A stretch of DNA of 64,000 nt from Pelomyxa schiedti (Eukaryota; Evosea; Pelobiontida; Pelomyxidae), in assembly GCA_020536535.1 (NCBI GenBank), contig JAHLWZ010000832.1, forward strand, positions 1 through 64,000, written 5' to 3'. A program made the position numbers and the translations under genes. Below are positions 51,191-61,923 of this stretch, piece by piece. A model generated the notes under the pieces. That model was not told where the DNA came from. It worked only from the letters and a program-made list of their open reading frames with translations, and did not search any database. How positions within the stretch are numbered: position 1 is the stretch's first letter; each line of letters opens with the position of its first letter.

Positions 51191-51423
51191 TTGTAGATAA
51201 GATAGAGTAGAGGGTTGAGGATAGAATAGAATTGTTGTTTGTCAAGTTTTTAATGCTTGGTAAACTGGTTGTTGGTTTGTCTTTGGCTGTTTTAAGGCTG
51301 TCGGACATTGTTGTTTCCCAGGTCGATTTGGGGAAGGTGGTCACGCCCGGGATCGATCCCACAACCTCTCAGTTTTCGCGATTTCAGACGAACGCCTTAA
51401 ACCGCTAAACAAAAAGGTCTCCC

Positions 51424-51443
51424 CTAACCATTATACTACGGAG
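51424..51443. repeat. Target-site duplication, copy 2
   Basis: The second copy of the 20-bp duplication. It is followed by CC, which completes the tRNA acceptor strand GGCTCCG on the minus strand. Confidence 0.95.
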
Positions 51444-51445
51444 CC

Positions 51446-51748
51446 TTCGTATTTCGGTGTGAAGTGAACAGAGTTCTTGCTGCTGCTGCCAGGCTTTTTT
51501 CCAGGAAAGAAAAAAGAGGGTCCTGACCTTTATGTAGTTGTGCCGGGGGCGGGGTGTGTTGGTGTGTCATTCCGAGGCCATTCCAGTGTTCCGCTTCGCC
51601 CCGAACGGTGGCTGTTTTCTCTCAAATGTCAATTGTACGTATTTGCGAATATTAGAATAAAAAAAAAAAGAAAAAGGAAGAAGAAGACGAAGAAGAGCAG
51701 GTGCGTAAACTTACCTCGTAATCGTCGATACGCACGCAGGCAAACAAA
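51446..51748. other. Gap upstream of the poly-Ser gene
   Basis: 303 bp between the tRNA-Gln 5' end and the next plus-strand ATG. It holds an A/G-rich run at about 51656-51695. No coding or RNA feature is seen. Confidence 0.4.
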
Positions 51749-53837
51749 ATGAGCAGCCACCTCTCCGCCACGCACCAGTCTCCCTCATGCGAAGCCGACA
51801 TGGAGCGCGAGTTGTCGGGTCTCCCCCAAGACATACGGGCTATACTCATGGCCGCACCATACGGCCGAGACGCCTGAGGTGCTCCCCTCACCACCCAGCC
51901 AAACAGAGCCAGGAGAGGCAAGCGCGCGCACAAATCATCATCATCAGCAACCACCGCTGCAGCGACAACGACTATGATCTCCGCCTCGGGTTCGTCAGCA
52001 TCACCAAACACTCCTAACCACGCCAGTATCCTCACAATTGCTTCATCCACCAACACCCGCTCCTCTTCCTCTTCCTCTTCCTCTTCCTCTTCCTCGTCCT
52101 CGTCCTCGTCCTCGTCCTCATCCACAGTCACCTCTTCCACCCCAAGTGCAGTGACAGAGAGCCAGCGCAAGCCCACCGTGAAGCAGCCCAATCCCCCAAA
52201 ACCCAAAAGGGGGAAGGTATCTGCAGAGGTGGAGCCACGCAAACCACTCGTTGTTGTTGGTGGTCTCACTCCAACCGCTGAAGGCGGACAAGTAGCAGAA
52301 ACAGAAACAAATGTGCCGAGCATCACATCCTCTTCTTCAACACAGTCAGAGGATCCTCAATTGAAGAAAGCCTCACCAACAATGCCTCCGAAAATAAATC
52401 TGGGGTTGTGTCCGACACCACAATAGCAACCTCAGCCAATAATAACAGTGCCGAGACAAGAATGACTTCCACTTCCACAGGAGTGACGACTCTGGTGGGA
52501 CACGTAACCACCGCCACCAAGGCTCCTTCTGGAAACTTCCAAGTGACAAAGTCCGTGCAGCCGCACATTGAAGGAATTTACTTGAGAGAGCAGATGCTGA
52601 GCCTCCTCGCGGGAACTCTTCCCAGGAAGTGCATCTGCCCTGCGAGTTCTTACGCCGGCCTCCGAGAAGAGGCTGGTCATCGTGCTCCGCACCGGAACCA
52701 GGCAAGGAAGAGTAGAGGAGCGAGCCCTGAAGCTCGGACTCTGGCAGGATGCCAGGTGTCATATCCTCGGAATTGGAAGTCAAGCCTGTTTTGCATCTCA
52801 TTGAAGAGTCCTGGTTGGTAACCTGGGCAGGAGAGGATCACTATGTCGTTCACGAGAAGAAGGGTCGAGGGTTCCCTTCCATTTTCAAGCTTCGCGACGT
52901 TCAAAGCACAGGAGATTCAAGGGTCTTGCTGGAGTGCAGCAAGCCTCCCCCTCGAGTATTTCACTGCAGGACAAACAGCCACTGGCACCTTTATTACTGC
53001 GGGGGTGAACCAGAATTTTACATTGAGCCTGCCCTGCTTCCCACACCGCCACAAATCGGAAGTTCCTCCTTGTCCTCTTCCTCCTCCCTGTTGAAAGTTC
53101 AACAAGAAGACCTGGGCCTGCTGGAAGGGCACGTAATTTCTTTGGTCGCTCTGAGCAATCGGGAGCAAAACGTGGCGCTCCTCGTTTCCCGGAAGCTGAA
53201 GCCGACAATCTCACCGACAGAGCACCAAATAATATTCTGGAACGTAAAGGAGTCCACGGAGAGCAGGCGATTCCACGAGATCGAGAGGTGGCTGGTGACC
53301 GGGATAGAGGCCCTGGAAGGTGAGACCATTTTGAGGGTGTTTGTGATAAGGTCTGGCTACTATGATGACAAGCTGGACGACGACGCAGTCGTCGTTGCAC
53401 TGTCATCTACGGGCAGAGTATACGTCATCAAGAGGAAGAATCCAGCAGCACCTCACCTCGTCCAAAGTGCTGGGTGTGAAGTCAGGAACTTGTTCGCAAT
53501 TGGGAATGGAACAAAGTTCTGCATCACATATGACGGAAGATATGAAACACGAGACGTGAACACGCCAGAGGACGTGCTGATGACCGTCGACATCACGGGG
53601 TTCAAGTCGGTGGAATGGGAGACAATCACTGGCCTCATGCTGGCCATGTCAGAAAAGAAGGTGGACAACACAGAGAGTGACAACAGCAACAAGAAGTCTA
53701 CCACAATCCAATACATTGACGTGAGGAACGTGGAGGACAACAGATCGCTGTTCAGAGTTCCTTTGAGAACACATAGGGGCACAGTTACCTCCCTCGTCAA
53801 GAGTTTCTCGTTCAGTACACACCATCACGCCCCGTAA
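51749..53837 (+). CDS. Poly-Ser protein with beta-rich C-terminus; exon structure unresolved, in-frame TGA
   Basis: ATG 51749 gives MSSHLSATHQSPSCEADMER, then TGA at 51875 in the same frame as the long downstream frame (about 51878-52426). That frame carries a poly-Ser tract at about 52062-52130 and a Pro/Lys-rich segment. An intron from a GT near 51809 to AG near 51949 would skip the stop and keep frame. Coding then seems to move to other frames: SIEESLTNNASENKSGVVSD (from about 52360), RLVIVLRTGTRQGRVEERAL (about 52670-52730) and the main 3' frame (52749-53837). The last has LVTWAGEDHYVVHEKKGRGF, EHQIIFWNVKE and GRVYVIKRKN, which read like beta-propeller strands. It may have several unseen introns, or be decaying. 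I do not recognise a family. Confidence 0.4.
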
Positions 53838-53903
53838 CGTAAAATTTTTCTTCTTTGAAAAAAACCTTTACCCATAAGTGGCTGAATAAAAAACACCAGA
53901 CCG

Positions 53904-53961
53904 CCGATCCTGAGCGACGAGAACGAAAATGACAGCGTTCCGGTCTGTTGATTATTTTATT
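53904..53961. repeat. 58-bp direct repeat, copy 1
   Basis: Begins CCGATCCTGAGCGACGAGAA and ends GATTATTTTATT. It matches 54391-54448 at 55 of 58 positions. On the minus strand it starts with AATAAAATAATC, overlapping the stop codon and a possible poly(A) signal of the small minus-strand gene fragment. Confidence 0.95.
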
Positions 53962-54273
53962 CCGCCAAGTCTTCTCGGCCGGAAATTTACCTTCTAAAAA
54001 ACAGGGGTCAAATGACTGTCAATCGGCTTCAATTTGTATAAAATTTATCAGGCAGGGGCGAAAGTTGCTCTCCTTGCACCTAACACCACCAACCAAGGGA
54101 AAGAATAACCAAAGGATACCTGTGCGATGGAATAGGCGACGGGATTCGATGCGCTCATAGCTCTGATGTTGAGCGATGCTAAGGGGGCGGAAAAGACACC
54201 AACCTGGCGGAGGTCAACATCGGCCTGAGTAACCCTTGGAGGAACCTTGTCATGATCTCCCAAAGGGGGTGAA
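53952..54273 (-). pseudogene. Small gene fragment, two terminal exons without a start
   Basis: An exon preceded by a good 3' splice site (CTTTTAG at 54274) reads SPPLGDHDKVPPRVTQADVD and LRQVGVFSAPLASLNIRAMS, to PVAYSIAQ at about 54121. A further intron leads to a last short exon ending PRRLGGIK with TAA at 53952. No ATG or first exon can be found upstream before the second 58-bp repeat. The pieces look like the 3' end of a gene left by a partial duplication. I do not recognise the protein. Confidence 0.4.
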
Positions 54274-54390
54274 CTAAAAGAGAAATTTTTTTTATTCTTG
54301 TGGGTAACAACGAATTTAGTTCAAACTTGTAATACAAAGAATTTTGGCGTCTTGTGGAATCTGTGACACTATTCCCGTTGTGCGCAAAGG

Positions 54391-54448
54391 CCGATCCTGA
54401 GCGACGAGAACGGAAATGACGGCGTTCCGGTCTATTGATTATTTTATT
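54391..54448. repeat. 58-bp direct repeat, copy 2
   Basis: Three substitutions from copy 1 (A/G, A/G and G/A). It lies in the downstream flank of the armadillo gene, which is read on the minus strand, 160 bp beyond its stop. On the minus strand it also gives AATAAAATAATC. Confidence 0.95.
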
Positions 54449-54606
54449 CTTTTCATTGGAAAGTTACAGGGCCACGAGGAAATGTTAGTGTGGGTTTGGG
54501 TGTATCAAGCAGCAAATCAATCAGTGAAAACAAAAAGGAGTTTTGGTTCCTTTATCTATGGAGGCCTTTCATTGCTTTCCCGAAAGAAGGAAGTAAAACG
54601 TTAGGG

Positions 54607-57204
54607 TTATGTGTGGTGTCTCCAACAAATACATAAGATGAATAAGAGGCAACAAAGGGCATATATGTAGCACTTGAGAAGCAAGTTCTGGTTCCACTTG
54701 AAGAGTGACACAAGCGATGGAGCAAGATACAGCACTTGTGGGTGTTTGGTCATTGCGTTGTGCACACACAACTTTGCTCCCATTTCCAGCATTGCGTGTA
54801 TTGTATCTGTGCAGTGAAGGATCAGTTGTGGACTTATCTTGATGGAACTAGAAATGTGTTACCGGTGGAATAGGCTAGGTTCAGCAACGCTCCACAGGCG
54901 TTGTACTGTACTTTCATTGCCTCGGGATTACACCGCATTGCTTGAAGAATGCACGGAATTCCACCTTCTTCTACGACCCGTTTCTTGTTTTCTTGGAGAA
55001 GGTATCAGTGTAGTAGGAGCTTAAATAGTTAGGGCACTACTTGTGTTGTCTGTGGTTATATTCCACAAGAATCCACATGCGTTTTGCTGAATCTTAGCAT
55101 GGAGAGGGGTGTTACTCATGGCCTCTAACACACAGGTTATGGCCCCCTGACTGGCCAGTGGGATTTGGAAGTCTTAATTACTTGAGAATTGATTCTGTAA
55201 AAAGTGAAAAAATAAGCACGGAAGAATACCTCGGTGTGATGCCAACTCCATAAGAACGCCACAGGAATGCTGTTGAACCAGGGGTGTGTGTGGTAAAGCT
55301 TTCATGGCCTTCAGAACGCATTCAACACCTCCCTCACGGAAAATGAAGGTCCGGTATTCTTGAAGAATTGGCAAGAAGTAAAGGGCGGGAAACCTATATT
55401 TTGGTAAAACTACCTATGTTTCGAGACAAACTATGCAGAATGGCACAACCATTTTGTTGGACAAGGGTGTTGCTATGTGCTCTGATTGCACTAACAATGG
55501 CCAACACTCCATCTTTGCCAATTTGCAGGTCGTTTCCTGAGATAGAGTGAGGAGTATGTTAAATGTACATACAGTAAGGTACCAATACTATTTGAAAAAT
55601 TTATCAATGTGGCACAGGCAGCTGCCTGTAAAATTCCAACGGAAGCGTGGTATTTCATTGTTTCTAGAATACAGCTTACTCCTCCTTCTTTGGCAAGGGA
55701 TCTTGCAATCACTTTCCGAGTGGTTCTCATTAGAGAGGTCATGGAGAGATTCTCTCTGTTGTTTTGTTTTGTTGGTACCTGGACTTAGGGCAAGGTTGTT
55801 CAAAATACCGCATGCGTTTTCTTGTAGGACAGAATTCTCAAGGTGATTTTTCATAGTTCCGATTATATGTCTGGAACCTGTTTGGGCTATTTGCACCTGG
55901 TTCTCTGTAACCGGTGATTATTGTATGTCAAGCAAAGTTCAGTTGTTCAGACCTGAATGGTTGACTGATACATTCCATAAGGCTCCACACGCTGATACCT
56001 GCACTGCAGCATTTGTAGGGTACGTTTGTAATGCTACAATAAGAGAGTTTATCCCTCCCTTGACACCAATTTTATTTTTTAAATCTGTTAGACATTTAGA
56101 CATAAAGGTTGGGATTAACGATTTCTACCCCAGTCAAACGCCAAGTTCAGGAGAAGTTCACAAGACATTCCCTGGATATTTGGATTTTGAATGTGCATTC
56201 TCATTGCCTGTAAGACTAGGCTAATTCCACTATCCAAGAATATGTCTCGACAATTATCTGTACAAATATATTAGGGAAACGGTGCTGTGATCACAGAAAA
56301 TACCAAGATTTCCATTAACCAAGCATAACAGAGTTAGAAAGGCTGATTTTACAATCGGGACATTAGTGTGGTTAAGTGTCATTGCAAGTAGAATGCATTC
56401 GATCCCACCACACAGTGCAATTTCTTGTTTATTCTCTACAAGCAATGAAAAAAAGGGTGATTTCGAAAGAGTGCCTAATTACCCGGGTTGTCAAGGGACA
56501 AGTGTGATAAAACTAAACATGCAGTTTGTTGAATAATAGAATTGCAGGAAAGTGCTTTCATTCCAGCCAATAAAGTACTAAATGAGGTTCTATCAACAGT
56601 GTGTTTAATTCCTTTTTGAAGTTCACGATGAAATTAAACAGTTCCAAAAAAATACCGGAACCCTCTGTTAAATGGAACAGTAAAGTCCAACATTGCTCCT
56701 GCAGACTTTCCACAAAGGGAAAGGAACGGACCACATAGAGTACACAAGCCATACATTGGCAAAACAATGCAGCCCTATTCTCATCTAAAGGACGTGAACT
56801 ATTTTCGACCTATGAAATGGAACCTGAATTGAGGCGTAACCCCATTCTAGCAAGTACCTGTCGTGCAGCTTTCTGTTCAATAAGTTATTTCAAAGAAGAA
56901 ACATTGCTATTAGTAATATAATTATAGTATAACTGGAGTTGTTTCTTTATGAAATATGTACCACGGCACTGCACCCTGTCAATTGGAACTCGCAATTGGT
57001 GCACACCAAAGAACTGCCCGCAGTGACAACCTGCCATCATCATTATGGGAGAGTGCCCTTCCAAGGGAAGGAGAACAGACAAAGCACGGCACTGGTGCCC
57101 CGCCCAACACAACAAAGCAAAGCTGTCGGTCGTACCGCAGATAATGGGAGCGAAGTGCCACACAAAGGGCACTCCACATGGCCCTCATCCCTCAGTTCCG
57201 TCAT
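54607..57204 (-). CDS. Armadillo-repeat protein
   Basis: A many-exon minus-strand gene. The probable start at 57204 gives MTELRDEGHVECPLCGTSLP, with a CxxC that could belong to a small zinc-binding start. Then come armadillo repeats of about 42 residues, most with the pattern GGI-CILxAM...VQ..AC.xLxNLA: ALCGGIECILLAMTLNHTNV (near 56400-56340), NSVLQENACGILNNLA (55840-55790), EGGVSCILETMKYHASV (about 55690-55640), EGGVECVLKAMKALPHT (about 55335-55285) and EGGIPCILQAMRCNPEAM (about 54965-54915). The last exon reads AMLEMGAKLCVHNAMTKHPQ and ends in a hydrophobic tail at 54607. The AMxxH form of the repeat is the one seen in LRRK2-like and protist ARM proteins. It acts as a scaffold; the partner is unknown. 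Confidence 0.7.
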
Positions 57205-57650
57205 AGTCCCCCACCCACTGAGGCACTTTGTCGTATCCGTTTGTGCCTCTGCCCCTACAATAAAGGCGAAATGATGGGTGCAGATCTGATGTCTCAGACC
57301 GGAGTGTGACTTGGGTTTTTTCTGGAGCTCTGCCGCACCAATTGAGTAAAGATGATGCGCTCCTTTCTTAGGAGTTTGACACACCAGTCTCTCTGGAGAG
57401 CCTACAACATTTTCACGAAAATGATGAAATTCTAACTGAAATTGCGCTGTGAACGGGAGGGCGCCGGTCCACAACGAGGAGGAACCAAAACTCAACCCAT
57501 AATCTACATCATCATGGCCGCGTCGTGTTCATCGGCGTCACGTGACCCTGTGTTTGTCGAAGTGCATTGCACCTTCTCGAAACTGCACCACGAATACGAT
57601 ATCGGGGGTGCGTGACCCACCATTGTTCGTTTGTATTCCGTTGTCCCATA

Positions 57651-60418
57651 ATGGCGTTCGTCCGTTTGCTTTTGCGTGGTGCCGTGCAGTGCTGATTTAT
57701 ATACGCCACTGCGCTATTGTTTGTATTATTAATTAACATTGGGGTGAAAATGCAAACACATAGAAGAGTGCGAGGTTACTTTCGTGCATCCAGACGGACC
57801 AGACGAACCTGCAACTCTGCAGTGTGGAAGCAATCTCTACGCGGTTTCTTGCCACTTAGCGTCTTTTCCTTTCCCTAACTTACCTTTTTCCCTTCCTTCC
57901 ACTGTATTAAGTTGAACAAGGGGACCTTTCGTATTCAAGACACAAAGCGAGGCTGCATTCTGCACGTCGACAGAAAAAAACTCGAACTTACAGAGTTTGG
58001 AAGAGATGACAAAGAATTACTGGTAGAGAACATTGACAAGTGGCTTTACGGGCATCGTGGTGGCACTGTCACTGTCATACCAAAACCAAAACCAAGAACA
58101 CACACACCCCCTACTCTATCAAATAGCCCCACGCGTTCCAACTATCCACAATCCAAAATGACAACCATCGTGAGTGTAGCAGCAAAAGATTCAACCGGCA
58201 CAAAGTGTTTTAGTCACAAAAATCCTGGTTAGTTGTACCAACAAACTTTTCCTTCATGAACAACGCAGCTCAATTCTTCTTTCTAAGGACCACAGACATC
58301 AACAAGGGAAGGTTATGGAATCCGTGCTGGTAAGCAACATAATAGACGCACCACAGTACTAGCTCCCAAGCGTAAAGGATTATTATGGTTTAAACAAAGC
58401 AACTTGTGTTGCCCTCTTACCGTTTATTCTGTGTAGTTACCCTGAATGCTTTTTTTCCAAGTCGACCAGCAAAGACCACCAAGATAGCAATTGGATTCCT
58501 GAAGGGTCTGTAACACTTTTACCTTTCTACTCAAATCCATATTGTTGACTTCGGGGCTATAGTTTTAAAAATCTTGGAAATACCTGCTACCTGAGTGCTG
58601 CACTACAGTGCTTGTCTTCTTTGCCTTGCTTCACCCATGACCTTCTTTCAGCCCATCTATTCGAGATAGTTGAAACTGCAACAGAAACTCAAATCCAACG
58701 TGAGAAAATCTATGGGTTTTATGAAGCTTTCTATGAACTTTTCCAGAAAAAGGTCTTTCCAGTTGAAGGATTTTTTCCCCTTCTCATCATTGACACATGA
58801 AGGCTCGAGAAGGACATCAAGTACTGAATCCACAACCCCTCAAAGAGTCACTTAGCAAGCACGTTCCTGAATTTTCGGGTTACAACCAACAAGTATACTT
58901 TACATGGTGATGCGCTGCCTCTTTCTCTCAGCTCCTTTGTTTCATAGGACGCCCATGAATTTCTTAGTTTCTGCTTCGATGCTCTTGAGGCGGAAATCTC
59001 TTCCTATTTACAACCAGGTATTTATTTGTGTTATTGAGTTATACTGATCTGACCCCAAATTCTAAGCCAAACGGAATAGTACCGAAAGTCTGATGTTGTG
59101 TCCCATTGAATTGAACTTCAGTTGTGAGGTAGCACCTTTTTTGAGTTCTTATTCAAAATTTAACTGCCCGTTCAACTAGTTGGAGAATTTGTTTACTTGC
59201 AGTCAGTGCCAGTACACATCATCAAAAAAAGAACTTTACAGAATCCTCTCTCTTGAAGCACCCTCTCCAATGTCACCTGAACCGGCATCACTTCAAACTC
59301 TTTTGCACAACTTTCTAAAGGTACAACTATAAAAATGCGTACTTGCTACACAACGGAACAAAAATTCAGGAAGAACATATTGAAAAAGATTGTACTGAGT
59401 GCCCCTGCCTGAGGGCCGACGTGCAGCATAAGTTTTGTGCCCTACCGGTATGACAGCCAGTATTCTTTTCATTTTAATTAAAAAAAAAACAAACAGCGGG
59501 TTCTAGTCTTGCATTTGAATAGATTCTTGCAGGGAGCCAATGGCAAAATCTCCAAGAATACTTCCCCTGTTTCTGTACCTCTTGTGATTAATATTGGTAA
59601 CCCAAGTGCCTCCCCTAACATGTAGCCATCACTAACAACAACGCAGACGAACTAGTTTCCGAGGGTGTCACTCCGCCGTTTCCGATTTCGGCCACCACTT
59701 CCACCCGTTCCCCGCCTGGGGCGCCGCCTGTCGGGCCAGCACCCAAAAGGCCTCGTGTAACTAGCACAAGTGGCCAATGCGGCAACATCACTGTAGATAG
59801 TATCCCCACATCACCCTCAACAACCACAAACGCACCCCCCCCACCAACAACCACAGCCACAGCCACAACATCAACATCAACATCAACATCAGCATCCACA
59901 GCAACAACGTCAACATCGTCAACCACCACTTCCGCTAGAACAACAACTACGGCGCACTCAGCATCATCAAACGAAACACCAACGCCGTCTCCGTCCCCTC
60001 CCTCGTCCTCCGCGTCGTCGTCGTCAACAACAGCACACGCGAGGAGCCGCCGCTACCACAACCCGCACGGCCACAGCCCGCACCCGGCCGCGCCGCCGCC
60101 TTCGTCTTCGTTGCACCGAGGGGGGGCCCTCCCCTCCCCGCACTCGTACTCGCTCGCGTCGATCATACAGCACAACGGGGCCAGCACTTCCACGGGGCAC
60201 TACATCGCCATTGTCCGCGGCCCAGTCAACACGAACAGGTGGAGTGTGCACAACGACGCACTTGGGAGAAGCATCACGGAGCAGGAGGCCTTGGGTATGT
60301 TGTGTGATAATTTTCTGGACAGTCCTAATTTACACAAATTAAAACAGATGACGAAGTGACAAGAAATGGGTACTTGTTTTTCTACCTTGCTTCATCCTTC
60401 ACCAACACTGAAGGATGA
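57651..60418 (+). CDS. Ubiquitin-specific protease, USP37-like with PH-like N-terminus
   Basis: Exon 1 (57651-57678, MAFVRLLLR) splices to EECEVTFVHPDGPDEPATLQ and then ALNKGTFRIQDTKRGCILHV, DRKKLELTEFG, a PH-like domain as found at the start of USP37/USP26/USP29. A linker leads to the catalytic Cys box NLGNTCYLSAALQCLSSLP (about 58570-58625). QDAHEFLSFCFDALEAEISS follows (about 58950-59010), then the zinc-type pair CQY...CTECPC and RVLVLHLNRFLQGANGKIS. A long Thr/Ser/Pro-rich insert (59640-60110) precedes the His box STSTGHYIAIVRGP...WSVHND and NGYLFFYLASSFTNTEG, ending at TGA 60418. All catalytic motifs (Cys, His, Asn/Asp) are present, so the enzyme should cleave ubiquitin from conjugates. 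Confidence 0.85.
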
Positions 60419-60578
60419 TAAGCCAACAAGAAAATAGGGGAATAAAATTTTGTGCCACATCGTTCCAAACACTTACTGTTGTGTCTCAGTTTGGGCAAAT
60501 AACGCCAATGCACAATTTTTCTATTTGTTCTTCTGGAATTCAGTAATACCCAATTCATTTGAAGTGGGGGTTTTTTAT

Positions 60579-61923
60579 TTATCCCCACAAGGCCGGAGAG
60601 CAGGGCTGAACTAGGGTACTGCCCTCATAAACAACGCCAGGGTTGCGGTCAGTGTGGAGAAGCAATGGTCCATCAAGGTCAACAAACTCAGCATCAAAGG
60701 CAGAGGCCAACCAGGCGGCGGGAGCAATGGCGAGGGAGGTGCAGACCATGCAGCCCACCATTATCTTAAGTCCTAGACGGCGGGCTGTGGCCGCCTGCTC
60801 CAAGGCGTGGGTGAGCCCGCCTGACTTGTCCAGCTTGATATTGACGTGTGTGTAGCAGGCTGCAAGCTCCGGCATGAGCGCAATGTCACGTAGTGACTCG
60901 TCGGCACACACGGAGATGGCGTACCTGCGGCCAGTCAAAGCGGAAATATCTTGGGGAGTGCTGTAAGGAAAAAGGGTATTTTTCTCGTAATGCAATCGCG
61001 TACCTTTTGTAGCAGGGAGAGGTTGTTCCACCAGCTCCACATTCAATGCTGCAAGTTTTGGAGCAAGTCTTTCTAAGACTTCAGGAGTCCAGCCCTCGTT
61101 GGCATCTACAATAAGTCTGCTGTGTGGAGCATTTGCACGAATTGCTTCAACCTGCAACAAGCACAATCACAAGAGTTACGGAAGAGGGAAGATGCGAACC
61201 TTGTACAGGTCATCCTCAGTGGCGAGTTTGAGTTTAAGTAGTGGCCTGTGAGCATTTTTTGCTGCGGCTGCTGCCATCTTCTCTACAGTGTCCAAGCTTA
61301 GGGTGTAGGCTGTTGTGAGACTCTTTGGGGCTGGGAATTCTGGATGCAGCTCCCAAGGGCGCTTGCCTGCGAGCTTACATTCGAAGTCCCACATGGCACA
61401 ATCAACAGCATTTCCTTACAGACAGTCAGCGAGGATACTTTCAACATCAATCATAATATGGCATATGTAATACTGTTTTCTTGTTTCTGGATTGAGGTAA
61501 CATACTGGCAGCTCCATTTGGCAAAATAGAGAGTAGCTGCTGTCTAAGATGGCATAACATTAGGGGCGATAAAGTACTTCCACTAAAAGGAAACCTGAAT
61601 GACTCCACAGGTAAATTAGACAAAGCAGGCACTACGGCTTGTATGGACGCCACAGAGCCCTCGATAGTCTCGTTGTAGTGCCTGTAGGGCACGCCCTCGC
61701 CGCGTCCAACAATCGCGGTTGCGGGGTCGATTGCTTCCTGGGCAGCGTCCCTTATCTCCACCACAATGACCTCGGCAATGGTCTTTGACCCACGAGAGAT
61801 GGTGAACACTCCCTCGATTGGCCTATTGTCCACCAATTAGTTCGTTCAAGATCCACCCTCTACACGGGGACCACAACAAGGGCCTCACCACTGCTCAGTC
61901 TTTACTCGTATACTCAAGGGCAT
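60579..61923 (-). CDS. Dipeptide epimerase (L-Ala-D/L-Glu epimerase type), enolase superfamily
   Basis: Exon 1 (61923-about 61880) starts MPLSIRVKTEQW and splices to PIEGVFTISRGSKTIAEVIV, the usual capping-domain start (W-P...FTISRG). The barrel domain shows LKLKLATED (the KxK catalytic pair), LIVDANEGWTPEVLE (metal Asp), VELVEQPLP (metal Glu), SVCADESL (metal Asp) and HVNIKLDKSGGLTHALEQA (the second catalytic Lys). The C-terminus is FDAEFVDLDGPLLL. The length, about 350 residues, is normal. In bacteria such enzymes recycle murein dipeptides, and in a bacterivorous protist they could process ingested peptidoglycan. A bacterial origin is possible, but the gene carries several introns, so it has been resident for long. 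The stop is 160 bp from that of the USP gene. Confidence 0.88.

Larger units (their letters stand above)
50254..51423 (-). mobile_element. Composite retroelement: tRNA-like head plus 5'-truncated LINE tail
   Basis: An insertion of 1,170 bp flanked by perfect 20-bp direct repeats. Read on the minus strand, the first ~85 nt (51423-51340) resemble a class II tRNA: TAGCGGTTTAAGGCG is like a D-arm/A box, and GGATCGATCCC holds a B-box-like GATCGATCC. Then comes a short spacer with an ATG-led frame, a 9-bp GC hairpin (51153-51175) and a 241-codon frame matching the end of a LINE ORF2. The 3' end at 50254 has no poly(A). The arrangement is that of a SINE (Pol III head plus LINE tail) that has kept an unusually long piece of its LINE partner. 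Confidence 0.8.
50184..51445 (-). tRNA. tRNA-Gln(UUG) split by a retroelement
   Basis: The 5' part lies at 51445-51424 (acceptor strand GGCTCCG, then TA and the D-arm start GTATAATGGTTAG). The 3' part lies at 50253-50184. The anticodon stem is GGAGA/TCTCT with loop TTTTGGC (anticodon TTG, Gln). The T arm is CTCAG-TTCGATT-CTGAG and the 3' acceptor strand is CGGGGCC with discriminator A. GGCTCCG pairs with CGGGGCC, so the intact gene was a normal 71-72-nt tRNA. An oligo-T terminator follows at about 50180-50175. The 20-bp duplication means the 3' copy (50253-50184) still has A and B boxes, but its 5' acceptor strand reads ACCTCCG, so two terminal pairs are lost. Confidence 0.85.

Noticed and set aside
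51024-51362. Frame of 112 codons in the retroelement head
   Set aside because: It begins inside the tRNA-like head and has no resemblance to LINE proteins. It is probably chance, though a short ORF in the element cannot be fully excluded.
51335-51420. A second functional tRNA gene (Ser or Leu)
   Set aside because: The D-arm and B-box-like parts are there, but the acceptor, anticodon and T stems do not pair well, so it is treated as the tRNA-derived head of the retroelement.
51652-52326. Minus-strand 224-codon frame with an Asp/Glu run
   Set aside because: It is the antisense of the poly-Ser region. The plus strand has the better start and continues into a long coding frame.
57043-57495. Open minus frame extending the armadillo gene upstream
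   Set aside because: No in-frame ATG precedes it: the ATG cluster near 57512 is followed by TAG in its own frame. The ATG at 57204 is used instead.
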